This document shows positions 35,129 to 43,213 of a DNA stretch of 64,000 nucleotides, piece by piece (position 1 is the stretch's first letter; each line of letters starts with the position of its first letter). The position numbers and the translations under genes are program-made. The DNA lies in the NCBI GenBank assembly GCA_046295455.1, contig JBKBNI010000006.1, positions 104,425-168,424 of the forward strand, written 5' to 3'. Origin of the DNA: Thermaurantimonas sp046295455. Lineage in GTDB: Bacteria > Bacteroidota > Bacteroidia > Flavobacteriales > Schleiferiaceae. The notes under the pieces are model-generated. The model saw nothing but the letters and a program-made list of their open reading frames with translations. It had not been told where the DNA came from and made no database searches.

Positions 35129-37553
35129 CAGGATTGAAGGAAATATCGTTTTCCCCGGTGTTCCTCTGCCTGAATATCTTCCTGGCAGTAGTCTGGGTGC
35201 GCATAACGACATAAAACACCACGGAAATTGAACTTACTGGCATCAAAATAGCACAAACAATTGGTTCAAGTAAACCGGCCAGGGCAAAGCCAAGGCCGCC
35301 GAGATTGTATAGCAAACTAATGACAAAACTTTCTCTGATAATCTTCACAGTAGATTTTGCTGCACTGATATATGCAGGAATTTTGTGCAGGTGACTGGCT
35401 TCCAATATGGCATCGCAGGCAGGAGTAAATGAGTAAACATCTTCGGCTACGCTTATACCCATGTGGCTTCGAAGTAATGCACCCGCATCGTTTAACCCAT
35501 CACCACACATCAGCGTTTTTATACCCTTTGACTCCAATTGATCAATGTAACGGAGTTTGTCAGCTGGCTTTTGGTGAAAAAGAATTTCAGCTGTTTCCGG
35601 CAAAAATTTTTTCAGATTGGGCAACTCTCGGTCATTGTCACCGCTGAGTATGGTGATGGGATGATTTTGCAATGCCTTGAAGAGCTGCTCAATCCCCGGC
35701 CGGTATTTGTTTCGGATTGAAAAATATCCCTTGTAGTGGTTTCTGATTTCAATGTGCACTTCAGACGTCTGGCTATCAGTGGTGTGAGCAGCAGAACCCA
35801 TGACAAAGGACTTGCTGCCGATTTTGACTCGTACTCCATCTACCACTCCCTCCAGTCCGGCTCCTTTTTCTTCAGAAAAATCGGAAACATCCGCTCTACC
35901 GGATTTTAAAGTATGAGCCAGAATCCTGCTCAATGGGTGCAGTGAATTGGATACCAGGGCGTGCACCATGATTTCTTCCTCATCAGTTAGCACCTCTCCG
36001 TTGTAACAGACCTCTCCATCGGATGAAATAGTCAGGGTGCCGGTTTTGTCAAATACAAAGTGTTCTATATCAGCTATTTGTTCTATAGTGGGAGCATCTT
36101 TGAGATACAAGCCGTTGCGACCGAGATGCAGCATCATATTGCTCTCCGCAAACGGGGCAGCCAGAGCCAGCGCACACGGACATGCTACAATGAGCACAGC
36201 AGTCAGTACATTTACAGCAGTATGTGCATCAAAGGGGAGCCAGACCAGAAAGCCAGCCGTAGCGATGAGCAACAAGCCAATGGTAAATCTCTTGCTTATT
36301 TTGTCAGTCAGATCCTTAATGATTTTCAGATCTTTCCGATGGGTGGATTGATTCCAGATGGAGGTCAGATAGCTTTGATCAAGCGGTTTAAGTGCACGAA
36401 CCACAATTTTTTCTCCTTTCTGTCGTCCACCTGCATAGATTTTCTCCCCTGTATTTTTTGTTATTGGAATAGCCTCACCCGTGACAAATGAATTATCAAT
36501 GTAAGCACGACCATCTACCAGCTCCGAATCTACCGGAATCAGTTCGTCGTTGTGAATGATTAGCAGGTCTCCTTTGGCAATCGCATTAATGGGAATCTGC
36601 TGACGAGTGCCATCATCTGAGATTCGGGTCACAGCAATCGGGAAATACGAAGCATAATCCCGGTCAAAGGACATGCGTTCGTATGTTTTGCGCTGGAAGT
36701 ATTTGCCAATCAAGAGAAAAAATAACAAACCTGCCAATGAATCGAAGAATCCGGGCTCATCGAGCACAAAAACCTCGTACAGACTCCTGAAAAATATGAT
36801 AAAAATCCCCAACACGATGGGTACATCTATATTCACCACCTTGTTGCGCAGGCCGGCCCAGGCACTTTTGTAATACTCTTGTGAAGAATATAGCAATACA
36901 GGCAGCGACAGAGCCATGCTTACAAAGCGAAAATAACGTGCAAAGTTTTCGTCCCCAAGATTGTTCATGCCCAGATATTCCGGGATAGAGAGCAGCATGA
37001 TATTACCAAAGGCAAAACCTGCCACCGCCAGGCGATAAATCAGCACACGGTCGTGGGAATATGCATCTCTGCCACTTTCGGTGAGGCTTTTTTGAGATAA
37101 AGCCGGCGGGTATCCGAGATAGTCCAGTGTTTGAGCAAGTTGAGCCAGTGAGATTTCCGTTTCGCGAAAAGTGATCTGTGCGCTTCTCTTAGGAAAATTA
37201 ACCACAACCGATAAGACCCCTTTTCGGAGTTTGGGCAGATTTTCTAACAGCCAAATGCAGGCGCTGCAGTGTATCTGTGGCAATGTCCAGCGAACAACCG
37301 CAATACCACCGTCGCGAAATTGCAAAAGCCGATCTGCAATCTCTTTGATGTCGAGAAAAGAATAATCCTTGGCAGCACTGCCAGCTTTCTTACTGATGCC
37401 GCTTGCAGGATTGAGGGCGTAGAAGTCTTCCAGTGAATTTTCCTTCAAAATGCTGTAAACTTCCTTACATCCATGACAACAAAATACCTTGTCGTCGAAC
37501 TTAACAATTTCTTTATCAGCTGGTAATCCACAGTGGAAGCAATTTTCGGACAT
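35061..37553 (-). CDS. CcoI/FixI-type copper-translocating P-type ATPase
   Basis: P1B-type ATPase of 830 residues. The N-terminus has a metal-binding domain with Cys5, 8, 25, 26 and 29 (CFHC and FCCHGC), then an HMA-like domain with HCSAC (96-99). Membrane helices follow, with the ion-binding CPC at 458-460. The phosphorylation motif is DKTGTLT (Asp502), with the GDGLND hinge further on. This architecture is that of CcoI/FixI, which supplies copper to cbb3-type cytochrome oxidase. It is divergent from a Crp/Fnr-type regulator gene with 118 bases between them. No ccoNOP or ccoGHS genes are in the window. Confidence 0.92.
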   Translation of the reverse strand: MSENCFHCGLPADKEIVKFDDKVFCCHGCKEVYSILKENSLEDFYALNPASGISKKAGSAAKDYSFLDIKEIADRLLQFRDGGIAVVRWTLPQIHCSACIWLLENLPKLRKGVLSVVVNFPKRSAQITFRETEISLAQLAQTLDYLGYPPALSQKSLTESGRDAYSHDRVLIYRLAVAGFAFGNIMLLSIPEYLGMNNLGDENFARYFRFVSMALSLPVLLYSSQEYYKSAWAGLRNKVVNIDVPIVLGIFIIFFRSLYEVFVLDEPGFFDSLAGLLFFLLIGKYFQRKTYERMSFDRDYASYFPIAVTRISDDGTRQQIPINAIAKGDLLIIHNDELIPVDSELVDGRAYIDNSFVTGEAIPITKNTGEKIYAGGRQKGEKIVVRALKPLDQSYLTSIWNQSTHRKDLKIIKDLTDKISKRFTIGLLLIATAGFLVWLPFDAHTAVNVLTAVLIVACPCALALAAPFAESNMMLHLGRNGLYLKDAPTIEQIADIEHFVFDKTGTLTISSDGEVCYNGEVLTDEEEIMVHALVSNSLHPLSRILAHTLKSGRADVSDFSEEKGAGLEGVVDGVRVKIGSKSFVMGSAAHTTDSQTSEVHIEIRNHYKGYFSIRNKYRPGIEQLFKALQNHPITILSGDNDRELPNLKKFLPETAEILFHQKPADKLRYIDQLESKGIKTLMCGDGLNDAGALLRSHMGISVAEDVYSFTPACDAILEASHLHKIPAYISAAKSTVKIIRESFVISLLYNLGGLGFALAGLLEPIVCAILMPVSSISVVFYVVMRTQTTARKIFRQRNTGENDISFNPATSEEVPEEVLQPEDLSEKYAH

Positions 37554-37644
37554 AATCCCGGTTTGGAGGTAAAGGTCGGTAACCCACCAGGGATTTAATA
37601 ATGATAAAACTCATCAATACATCCCAAAAGTCATTATTGTTCAT

Positions 37645-37652
37645 TATATTTG
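37645..37652 (+). promoter_or_regulatory. Predicted -7 box (TATATTTG) for the Crp/Fnr gene
   Basis: Exact TAnnTTTG 19 bases before the ATG. An imperfect palindrome TGAT-N7-ATCA (37602-37616) lies about 30 bases upstream, but its spacing is not that of an FNR box. Confidence 0.5.
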
Positions 37653-37671
37653 TCAAGGTAATAATTACACC

Positions 37672-38376
37672 ATGAAGTCCGATATACCGCTGTCATGTAA
37701 TACATGTGTTACTTTTAAAATTTCGCAATTGCGCTCCCTTCACAATGGTGAGTTAGACTATGTAGAGCGCGAAAAGGGGTGTGCATTCTTCAAAAAAGGT
37801 CAAACGCTGCTTGTCGAAGGCAGCAGAAACAACGGGGTGTACTGCATACATAAAGGAAAAGTAAAAATAACCAGGATGGGCTCTGAAGGCAAAGAGCAGA
37901 TCATCAGGTTTGGAAAAGAAGGGGATTTGATCGGCTATCGGTCGCTGCTCAGTGGAGACCCTGTGAGTGCATCTGTCTATGCCATGGACGAGACCCATGC
38001 CTGTTTTATTCCAAAACACGTCTTGTTTCACTTCATACAAAGCAATTCGGCTTTTACGCTTGACTTAATGAAGCTGGCCTGTAAAGACCTTGGTGATGCC
38101 GGTAAGATCATTACTAATCTGGCTCAGAAATCCGTTCGCGAGCGACTGGCCGAAGTACTCCTGATCATTGATAATGCCTTTGGAACAGATGCAGATGGTT
38201 GCCTGAATGTAAGTATTACCAGAGAGGAAATTGCCAATATGGTTGGTACCGCCACCGAAACCGTTATACGATTGCTTTCAGAATTTAAGGATGAACGACT
38301 GATTGAAAACAAAGGCCGTAAAATGAAGCTCCTCAATAAGAGAGAGCTTGCACATATCGGCAATGTATATGACTAA
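37672..38376 (+). CDS. Crp/Fnr-family transcriptional regulator
   Basis: DNA-binding regulator of 234 residues. A cyclic-nucleotide-like sensor domain (about 20-145) precedes a winged helix with recognition region ITREEIANMVGTATETVIRLLSEF, the FNR-type HTH. Two cysteines near the start (Cys9, Cys12) and others further in recall the Bacteroidota FNR-like group, but a full four-cysteine FeS set as in E. coli FNR is not obvious, so its signal is uncertain. Its position, divergent from a CcoI/FixI-type ATPase gene, suggests oxygen- or redox-responsive control. Confidence 0.9.
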   Translation: MKSDIPLSCNTCVTFKISQLRSLHNGELDYVEREKGCAFFKKGQTLLVEGSRNNGVYCIHKGKVKITRMGSEGKEQIIRFGKEGDLIGYRSLLSGDPVSASVYAMDETHACFIPKHVLFHFIQSNSAFTLDLMKLACKDLGDAGKIITNLAQKSVRERLAEVLLIIDNAFGTDADGCLNVSITREEIANMVGTATETVIRLLSEFKDERLIENKGRKMKLLNKRELAHIGNVYD

Positions 38377-38399
38377 TCAGGAATAGAAATATCCGTGCT

Positions 38400-39470
38400 A
38401 TGAAAAAGTATCGGTATTTGTTGTCCTTTTCTATTACCATTGCTACCATCCTGGCACTTCAATCTGAAAATCTCCTATCATTTGCCACAGTCATTTATGC
38501 CTTCGGCATTTTGCCAATCCTGGAACTCGTCCTTCCACCCGACGTGACCAATTGGTCTGATGAAGAAGAGGTAATTCTGGAGAAAGATGTCCTGTTCGAC
38601 GTATTTGTAGTTATGGCTGCAGTCTGTCAGCTGGTTTTATTTGGATATTTTCTAACTAATATCTCAGCTCTAAGTCCTACAGACATTACTTTTTGGGGTA
38701 GGGCACTCTCATTTGGGGTGCATACCGGTGTTATGGGGATCAATGTTGGTCATGAATTAGGCCACAGGCTCAACAGAGCTATGCAACGCCTCGCGATGGC
38801 TTTGCTCGCTACGTCTCTGTATGCTCATTTTTTTATTGAGCACAATTTTGGCCATCACAAGAATGTGAGCACCCCTGATGACCCTTCTTCAGCCCGATTG
38901 AATGAGCCGGTTTATTTTTTTTGGATTAGAGCAGTATCGCTTGGATTGGTCTCCGCATTCAACATAGAAAAGGAAAGACTCAAAAGAAAAAAGCAACCCG
39001 TTTTTAGCTTTAAAAATCTCTTTCTTACCTTAATGCTCCTTCAGCTTGGGATGATTGTTGCCGTATTTGTCCTATTCGGAAGCATTGGATTGATTGGCTT
39101 TCTGGTATCTGCCACTACAGGTTTTCTCCTGCTCGAAACGGTCAATTACATTGAGCACTATGGTCTCATGCGAAAGAAGGTGAGTGAACGTAGGTATGAA
39201 GATGTCAACGTTACACATTCGTGGAATTCAGACCACATCATCGGCCGAAGCGTGTTATTCGAATTATCCCGCCACAGCGACCACCACGAAAATCCACATC
39301 GGAAATATCAAATCCTCAAACACTATGACCAAAGTCCGCAACTACCGACCGGCTACCCCGGCATGATGCTTCTCTCTCTGATACCACCGCTTTGGTTTTA
39401 CGTAATGAACGAAAAAATAAATCAACTCAATGACAATCGACAAAGAAGAGTTGCTGCGCCGGCTGAATGA
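38400..39470 (+). CDS. AlkB-like integral-membrane non-haem di-iron hydroxylase
   Basis: Predicted alkane 1-monooxygenase-type enzyme of 356 residues. All four histidine clusters that ligate the di-iron centre are present: HELGH (118-122), EHNFGHH (147-153), NYIEHYG (249-255) and RHSDHH (291-296). About six hydrophobic helices surround them. The HELGHR and NYIEHYGL blocks favour AlkB over the related fatty-acid desaturases. No rubredoxin or rubredoxin reductase gene is in the window, so the electron donor is elsewhere. It follows the regulator by 23 bases, and its end overlaps the thioesterase gene by 41 bases. Substrate (alkane or other chain) is inferred. Confidence 0.9.
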   Translation: MKKYRYLLSFSITIATILALQSENLLSFATVIYAFGILPILELVLPPDVTNWSDEEEVILEKDVLFDVFVVMAAVCQLVLFGYFLTNISALSPTDITFWGRALSFGVHTGVMGINVGHELGHRLNRAMQRLAMALLATSLYAHFFIEHNFGHHKNVSTPDDPSSARLNEPVYFFWIRAVSLGLVSAFNIEKERLKRKKQPVFSFKNLFLTLMLLQLGMIVAVFVLFGSIGLIGFLVSATTGFLLLETVNYIEHYGLMRKKVSERRYEDVNVTHSWNSDHIIGRSVLFELSRHSDHHENPHRKYQILKHYDQSPQLPTGYPGMMLLSLIPPLWFYVMNEKINQLNDNRQRRVAAPAE

Positions 39471-39855
39471 ACGCCCCCGGACTACATTAATGGACACACT
39501 ACATATACAATATACAGATGTAGGTGTTGATTTTTTGGTTGCAGAAATGCCTGTTAGTCCCAAAGTGCACCAGCCGTATGGCGTCTTGCACGGGGGTGCT
39601 ACCGCTGCATTAGCCGAGAGTGTGGGCAGCGCTGCGTCTGCTCTTCATATCGATATTACATCGCAACAGGTGTATGGCATCGAAATCAGTTGCAACCATC
39701 TCCGGTCAGTCTCCGAAGGTAAAGTGATCGCTACTGCACGCGCTCTACATCTGGGCAGGAGCACGCATCTCTGGGAAATTGAAGTACGCGATACCACCGG
39801 TAAACTTATTTCGCACTGTAAACTGACCAATATGGTCGTTTCCAAACGAAATTAA
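39430..39855 (+). CDS. Hotdog-fold acyl-CoA thioesterase (PaaI/MenI type)
   Basis: Thioesterase of 141 residues. The HGGATAALAESVGSAASALH helix carries the conserved His-Gly-Gly and catalytic Glu, and the ISCNHLRSVSEGKVIATA strand region completes the hotdog fold. Family members hydrolyse hydroxyphenylacetyl-CoA or DHNA-CoA, the latter giving the step after MenB in menaquinone synthesis. Overlap with the AlkB-like gene by 41 bases indicates co-expression, leaving open whether it acts on fatty-acyl-CoA or DHNA-CoA. Confidence 0.87.
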   Translation: MTIDKEELLRRLNERPRTTLMDTLHIQYTDVGVDFLVAEMPVSPKVHQPYGVLHGGATAALAESVGSAASALHIDITSQQVYGIEISCNHLRSVSEGKVIATARALHLGRSTHLWEIEVRDTTGKLISHCKLTNMVVSKRN

Positions 39856-39860
39856 ACCAT

Positions 39861-39868
39861 TACTTTTG
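39861..39868 (+). promoter_or_regulatory. Predicted -7 box (TACTTTTG) for the lipoprotein-cmk pair
   Basis: Exact TAnnTTTG, 15 bases before the lipoprotein ATG, implying a short leader of about 10 bases. Confidence 0.5.
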
Positions 39869-39883
39869 TCGAAATCTATTTAA

Positions 39884-40441
39884 ATGCACCGATTTGCAGC
39901 ATATTGGCTTATTTGTTTGTCGGCTTTTGTATTATTAACAGAGACTTCTTGTCGAAAAAAGAAAAATCCACCTCCTACAGACAATCAGGTACCTCTCAAT
40001 CAAATACTTCCCGGTAAATGGAGCACAGATTCTCATAGCGCACGGGCACTTGTCACCCTCTCCGGAGTGGAATATGAAATCATCCGCCAGGTAAAGAGTG
40101 GCACCATCTCGATGATTGTCCGGCCGGATGCAGATAGACTCCATTTCGAAGGCCAGGGCATCTTCGAGACCACAATCCTCGTACAAGGGCAAAATCTTCA
40201 AACCACCGATCAGATGTTTGGATATTCGGATCAAAATGCTGCGTATGAGATTATCTCCTTCGAAAAAGATCGATTTGAAATGGCCAGAGCATCCGGAGGT
40301 TCGACTGCCACGCGTATCACTGTAAATGTGGAAAGAGCAAATGACGCAAAGATCACGCTCTCTTTCAAAGACCTAGAGAACATCGAAAACTTGGGAATGG
40401 TAGAGTTTACCTACACATACACACTTGATAAAACGGAATGA
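39884..40441 (+). CDS. Hypothetical lipocalin-like lipoprotein
   Basis: Unrecognised protein of 185 residues. A hydrophobic N-terminus ends at ETSC followed by RKKK, probably a lipoprotein signal. The body begins LPGKWSTDSHSA, resembling the opening strand of lipocalin-like domains in Bacteroidota, and continues as a beta-rich barrel. It may bind a small ligand, but no binding site can be named. Its TGA overlaps the cmk ATG by four bases (ATGA), so the two are coupled; the functional link is not apparent. Confidence 0.7.
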   Translation: MHRFAAYWLICLSAFVLLTETSCRKKKNPPPTDNQVPLNQILPGKWSTDSHSARALVTLSGVEYEIIRQVKSGTISMIVRPDADRLHFEGQGIFETTILVQGQNLQTTDQMFGYSDQNAAYEIISFEKDRFEMARASGGSTATRITVNVERANDAKITLSFKDLENIENLGMVEFTYTYTLDKTE

Positions 40442-41148
40442 ATCCAAAACGCCTTACCATCGCAATCGACGGGTATTCTTCTACCGGCAAATCAACTCTG
40501 GCAAAGGATTTAGCTGTTGCTTTGGGTCTCAATTACATTGACTCAGGCGCCATGTACAGAGCCGTAGCCCTATATGCTATAGAGAATAATCTCGTGGTCG
40601 ACGGACAGGTAAGCCCTGAATTGAAAAACAAACTTGGAAAAATACAGATATCATTTCACTTTAATCCGGAGAATAAAAAGAGTGATACGCAGCTTAACGG
40701 GAGGAATGTGGAAGACCAGATCCGAACGGCCAGAGTTAATGCAATCGTCAGCGAGATAGCAGCAATACCGGAAGTTCGCAGACATCTTGTACGCCTTCAG
40801 AAAAAAATGGGACAAACCGGAGGTGTAGTCATGGATGGCCGCGATATAGGTTCGGTCGTTTTTCCCCATGCGGAATTAAAAATATTTATGACGGCAGATG
40901 AGTCTGTCCGAATTCAAAGGAGATGGAATGAACTGAGAGAAAAGGGATTTGAAACCACCATAGAGGAGGTACGTGAAAACATTCGGCACAGAGATCACCT
41001 CGACACTACCCGGCAAGATAGCCCCCTGATAAAAACAGACGACGCCATAGTACTGGACAACAGCGCGTTAAGCCGGGAGGAGCAGCTGAATATCGCCGTC
41101 AAATGGGCAAAGGATGCGTTGAAATCAATGACTTGGCAAACTGGATAA
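40438..41148 (+). CDS. cmk: Cytidylate kinase
   Basis: Phosphorylates CMP and dCMP using ATP. The P-loop GYSSTGKST (12-20), the NMP-binding region YIDSGAMYRAVALYA and the DGRDIGSVVFPHAELK block are diagnostic. The LIKTDDAIVLDNS C-terminal segment is typical. The 236-residue length is normal. It is translated together with the lipocalin-like gene and converges on a hypothetical gene with 24 bases of overlap. Confidence 0.96.
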   Translation: MNPKRLTIAIDGYSSTGKSTLAKDLAVALGLNYIDSGAMYRAVALYAIENNLVVDGQVSPELKNKLGKIQISFHFNPENKKSDTQLNGRNVEDQIRTARVNAIVSEIAAIPEVRRHLVRLQKKMGQTGGVVMDGRDIGSVVFPHAELKIFMTADESVRIQRRWNELREKGFETTIEEVRENIRHRDHLDTTRQDSPLIKTDDAIVLDNSALSREEQLNIAVKWAKDALKSMTWQTG

Positions 41149-41436
41149 TTCTCTTTGAGATTTTTCGATCAACTGAATAAACATTTGTTTCGCCACTTCC
41201 TTCGGTGTGCCGTGGAGACGCTGCCAGGCATCGTGAAGCAAAGTTTCAATCACCATAGAGTATCGTTGGGGTCTGGGGTTAGGATTATCACCTATTGTTG
41301 CCTGATTTTTATATGCTTCCAGTTGGATTCGTATATCTAAAGGAAACTCTGCATATTTGATATTACTGGAGTTGAGCTCAAAATCACTTTCTGATACTCT
41401 AGATATGGGATGTAACGCAATTTCGTCTAAGAACAT
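41125..41436 (-). CDS. Hypothetical protein, 103 residues
   Basis: Not recognised. The protein has no signal peptide or membrane helix; the N-terminal half is mixed polar, the C-terminal half amphipathic helical (MVIETLLHDAWQRLHGTPKEVAKQMF). Composition looks protein-like and the start is an ATG at 41436 with a long downstream-free frame. Its 3' end overlaps convergent cmk by 24 bases. The gene is small and lacks a family match, so it is called with moderate confidence. Confidence 0.55.
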   Translation of the reverse strand: MFLDEIALHPISRVSESDFELNSSNIKYAEFPLDIRIQLEAYKNQATIGDNPNPRPQRYSMVIETLLHDAWQRLHGTPKEVAKQMFIQLIEKSQRELSSLPSH

Positions 41437-41631
41437 ATTTTTAGTTTAAAATTGTATTCCTAGTCATAAAACGATAACGACTAGCTGTTGGTTAGGATTG
41501 TCAATTATCAATTTTTTTGTGAAGGAAGATTTGTAGTTTTATATCAAACGGGTTCTTGTGTGAATTGGCAATTTTTAGGATAAAAAAAGCACTTACAGAA
41601 GGGGAGTCAATACCAGAAAAGCAACATTCGA

Positions 41632-41961
41632 TTATTTCGTCTCGATGAAGAAGATTTGCTCATTTGGTTTTCTGAAATAATAGTGCTCGCGTGCAAATCG
41701 CTCCAGCATAGCTGGATCACTTTCCAATTGTTTAATTAATTCGCGGTCTTTTTCGATTTCGGAGATATAAAAGGATATTGCCTTTTTTGCTTGGCGTATT
41801 TCTTTATGGAGTTTGTAATGTATTTTTAATGAATGTGTATCGAGAAAAGCCATCCATACCAAAAAAAGAATACCCGATAAAAGGTAGCGGTTTTTTAACC
41901 AGATTATGGCTCGGTGATCGGATAATTTAACAACTTTTTCCCAAAAATTCTTCCACATCAT
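41632..41961 (-). CDS. Septum-formation initiator (FtsB/DivIC-like) protein
   Basis: Small bitopic membrane protein of 109 residues. A basic cytoplasmic head (WLKNRYLLSG) leads into a membrane helix (about 26-42), then a coiled coil (KLHKEIRQAKKAISFYISEI, EKDRELIKQL) and the typical tail LERFAREHYYFRKPNEQIFFI, matching FtsB/DivIC proteins that assemble with FtsQ/FtsL at the division site. The frame opens at 41991, but an ATG at 41961 gives the family-like N-terminus. It lies 77 bases after the ferredoxin oxidoreductase subunit gene on the same strand. Confidence 0.85.
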   Translation of the reverse strand: MMWKNFWEKVVKLSDHRAIIWLKNRYLLSGILFLVWMAFLDTHSLKIHYKLHKEIRQAKKAISFYISEIEKDRELIKQLESDPAMLERFAREHYYFRKPNEQIFFIETK

Positions 41962-42038
41962 ATACATTCGTAAAGGACGTGCTGTTTTCAAAAAGTTTTG
42001 ATAAATATCTTTTTAATTTTTTAACAGTTCAATGTTAT

Positions 42039-43052
42039 TTATGCCACAACCCACGTCTGCTGACCGGCAATGAGCTCATCCAGTGAGCGTGTACTTCTGC
42101 CGGCCTTGGCTTTTGAAACCTGGTCGGAAACAAGGGATTCGTACGTAGGTCGCTGTATCTGACAGAAGATACCGAAAGGTCGAGGAAGAAAATGATCACT
42201 CCCCGGCATTTCAAAAAAGTTGGCAAGAATCCATGCCTTTGTCAGATCATTTGGATCATGTATCCATAGATCATCGGCCGAGAAATCTTCATAAAGGGTT
42301 ACCACCTCGGGAGAGCATCCATTGAGTCGAATTCCCTTATCTCGATGTGTACCAAAGATGAGAGGCTCGCCAGGGACCAGTTGTAAGGTATTGTCCGCCT
42401 TATGTGCTTTATCAGAAAAGACCTCAAAAGCACCGTCGTTGAAAACATTGCAGTTCTGATAAATTTCAATAAATGAAGTGCCCTTGTGTGCAATGGCTTC
42501 TCTGATGATGTATCTCAAATGTTGGGGGTCTCGATCAATGGTACGTGCCACAAAAGTACCTTGAGCACCCAGTGCAAAGGAGATTGGATTGACCGGATGA
42601 TCGACGGTGCCATAGGGTGAAGACTTGGTCTTTTTCCCATACTCTGAGGTAGGAGAGTACTGACCTTTGGTCAGGCCATAAATTTCATTGTTGAAAAGCA
42701 ACACCTGAACATCGGGATTCCTTCGAAGCAAGTGGAAGGTGTGATTTCCTCCAATGGAAAGCCCGTCTCCATCGCCGGTGATGATCCACACACTGAGCTC
42801 TGGCCGTGTCATTTTTAGCCCGGTTGCAATAGTAACAGCTCGGCCGTGAATGCTGTGAACACCATATGTATTCATGTAGTATGGAAATCTGGATGAACAC
42901 CCGATCCCACTCACAAATACGATATCTTGAGGAAGAAGGCCTGTTTCCGGCAGCACACTCTGAACCTGTTTTAATATAGAATAATCACCGCATCCCGGAC
43001 ACCATCGCACTTCCTGGTCACTGGCAAAATCCTTTGCCGTAAGCACACTCAT
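42039..43052 (-). CDS. 2-oxoacid:ferredoxin oxidoreductase, beta subunit
   Basis: TPP-binding subunit of a 2-oxoglutarate-type (KorB) oxidoreductase that makes acyl-CoA and reduced ferredoxin. The N-terminus has RWCPGCGDY (Cys18, Cys21), then GIGCSSRFPYYMNTYG and the TPP/Mg block GDGDGLSIGGNHTFHLLRRN, with FNNEIYGLTKGQYSPTS after it. The open frame reaches 43124, but an ATG at 43052 fits the family and a -7 box lies 18 bases before it. The 337-residue length is normal. The alpha subunit gene, usually adjacent, is not here: the upstream gene is divergent cytochrome peroxidase and the downstream one is FtsB-like. Confidence 0.9.
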   Translation of the reverse strand: MSVLTAKDFASDQEVRWCPGCGDYSILKQVQSVLPETGLLPQDIVFVSGIGCSSRFPYYMNTYGVHSIHGRAVTIATGLKMTRPELSVWIITGDGDGLSIGGNHTFHLLRRNPDVQVLLFNNEIYGLTKGQYSPTSEYGKKTKSSPYGTVDHPVNPISFALGAQGTFVARTIDRDPQHLRYIIREAIAHKGTSFIEIYQNCNVFNDGAFEVFSDKAHKADNTLQLVPGEPLIFGTHRDKGIRLNGCSPEVVTLYEDFSADDLWIHDPNDLTKAWILANFFEMPGSDHFLPRPFGIFCQIQRPTYESLVSDQVSKAKAGRSTRSLDELIAGQQTWVVA

Positions 43053-43069
43053 TTTACTTTGTTTGAGTA

Positions 43070-43077
43070 CAAAAGTA
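43070..43077 (-). promoter_or_regulatory. Predicted -7 box (TACTTTTG) for the oxidoreductase gene
   Basis: Exact TAnnTTTG on the minus strand, 17 bases before the ATG at 43052. Confidence 0.5.
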
Positions 43078-43187
43078 CGAGCTCCACTCAAAAAGATCAT
43101 GATTTCTATCAATGCTCTACGCATTTAATTATAAGATAAATCTATCAAAAATAGACTTAGGTAGGTATTTCCAATGACAAATTTTCT

Positions 43188-43195
43188 TAATTTTG
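43188..43195 (+). promoter_or_regulatory. Predicted -7 box (TAATTTTG) for the peroxidase-azurin pair
   Basis: Exact TAnnTTTG, 18 bases before the peroxidase ATG. Confidence 0.5.
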
Positions 43196-43213
43196 AAAAA
43201 AAATTTCTGATCT

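Noticed and set aside
37602..37616. TGAT-N7-ATCA repeat as an FNR box
   Set aside because: FNR sites have four bases between half sites (TTGAT-N4-ATCAA); here there are seven, so the call is not made.
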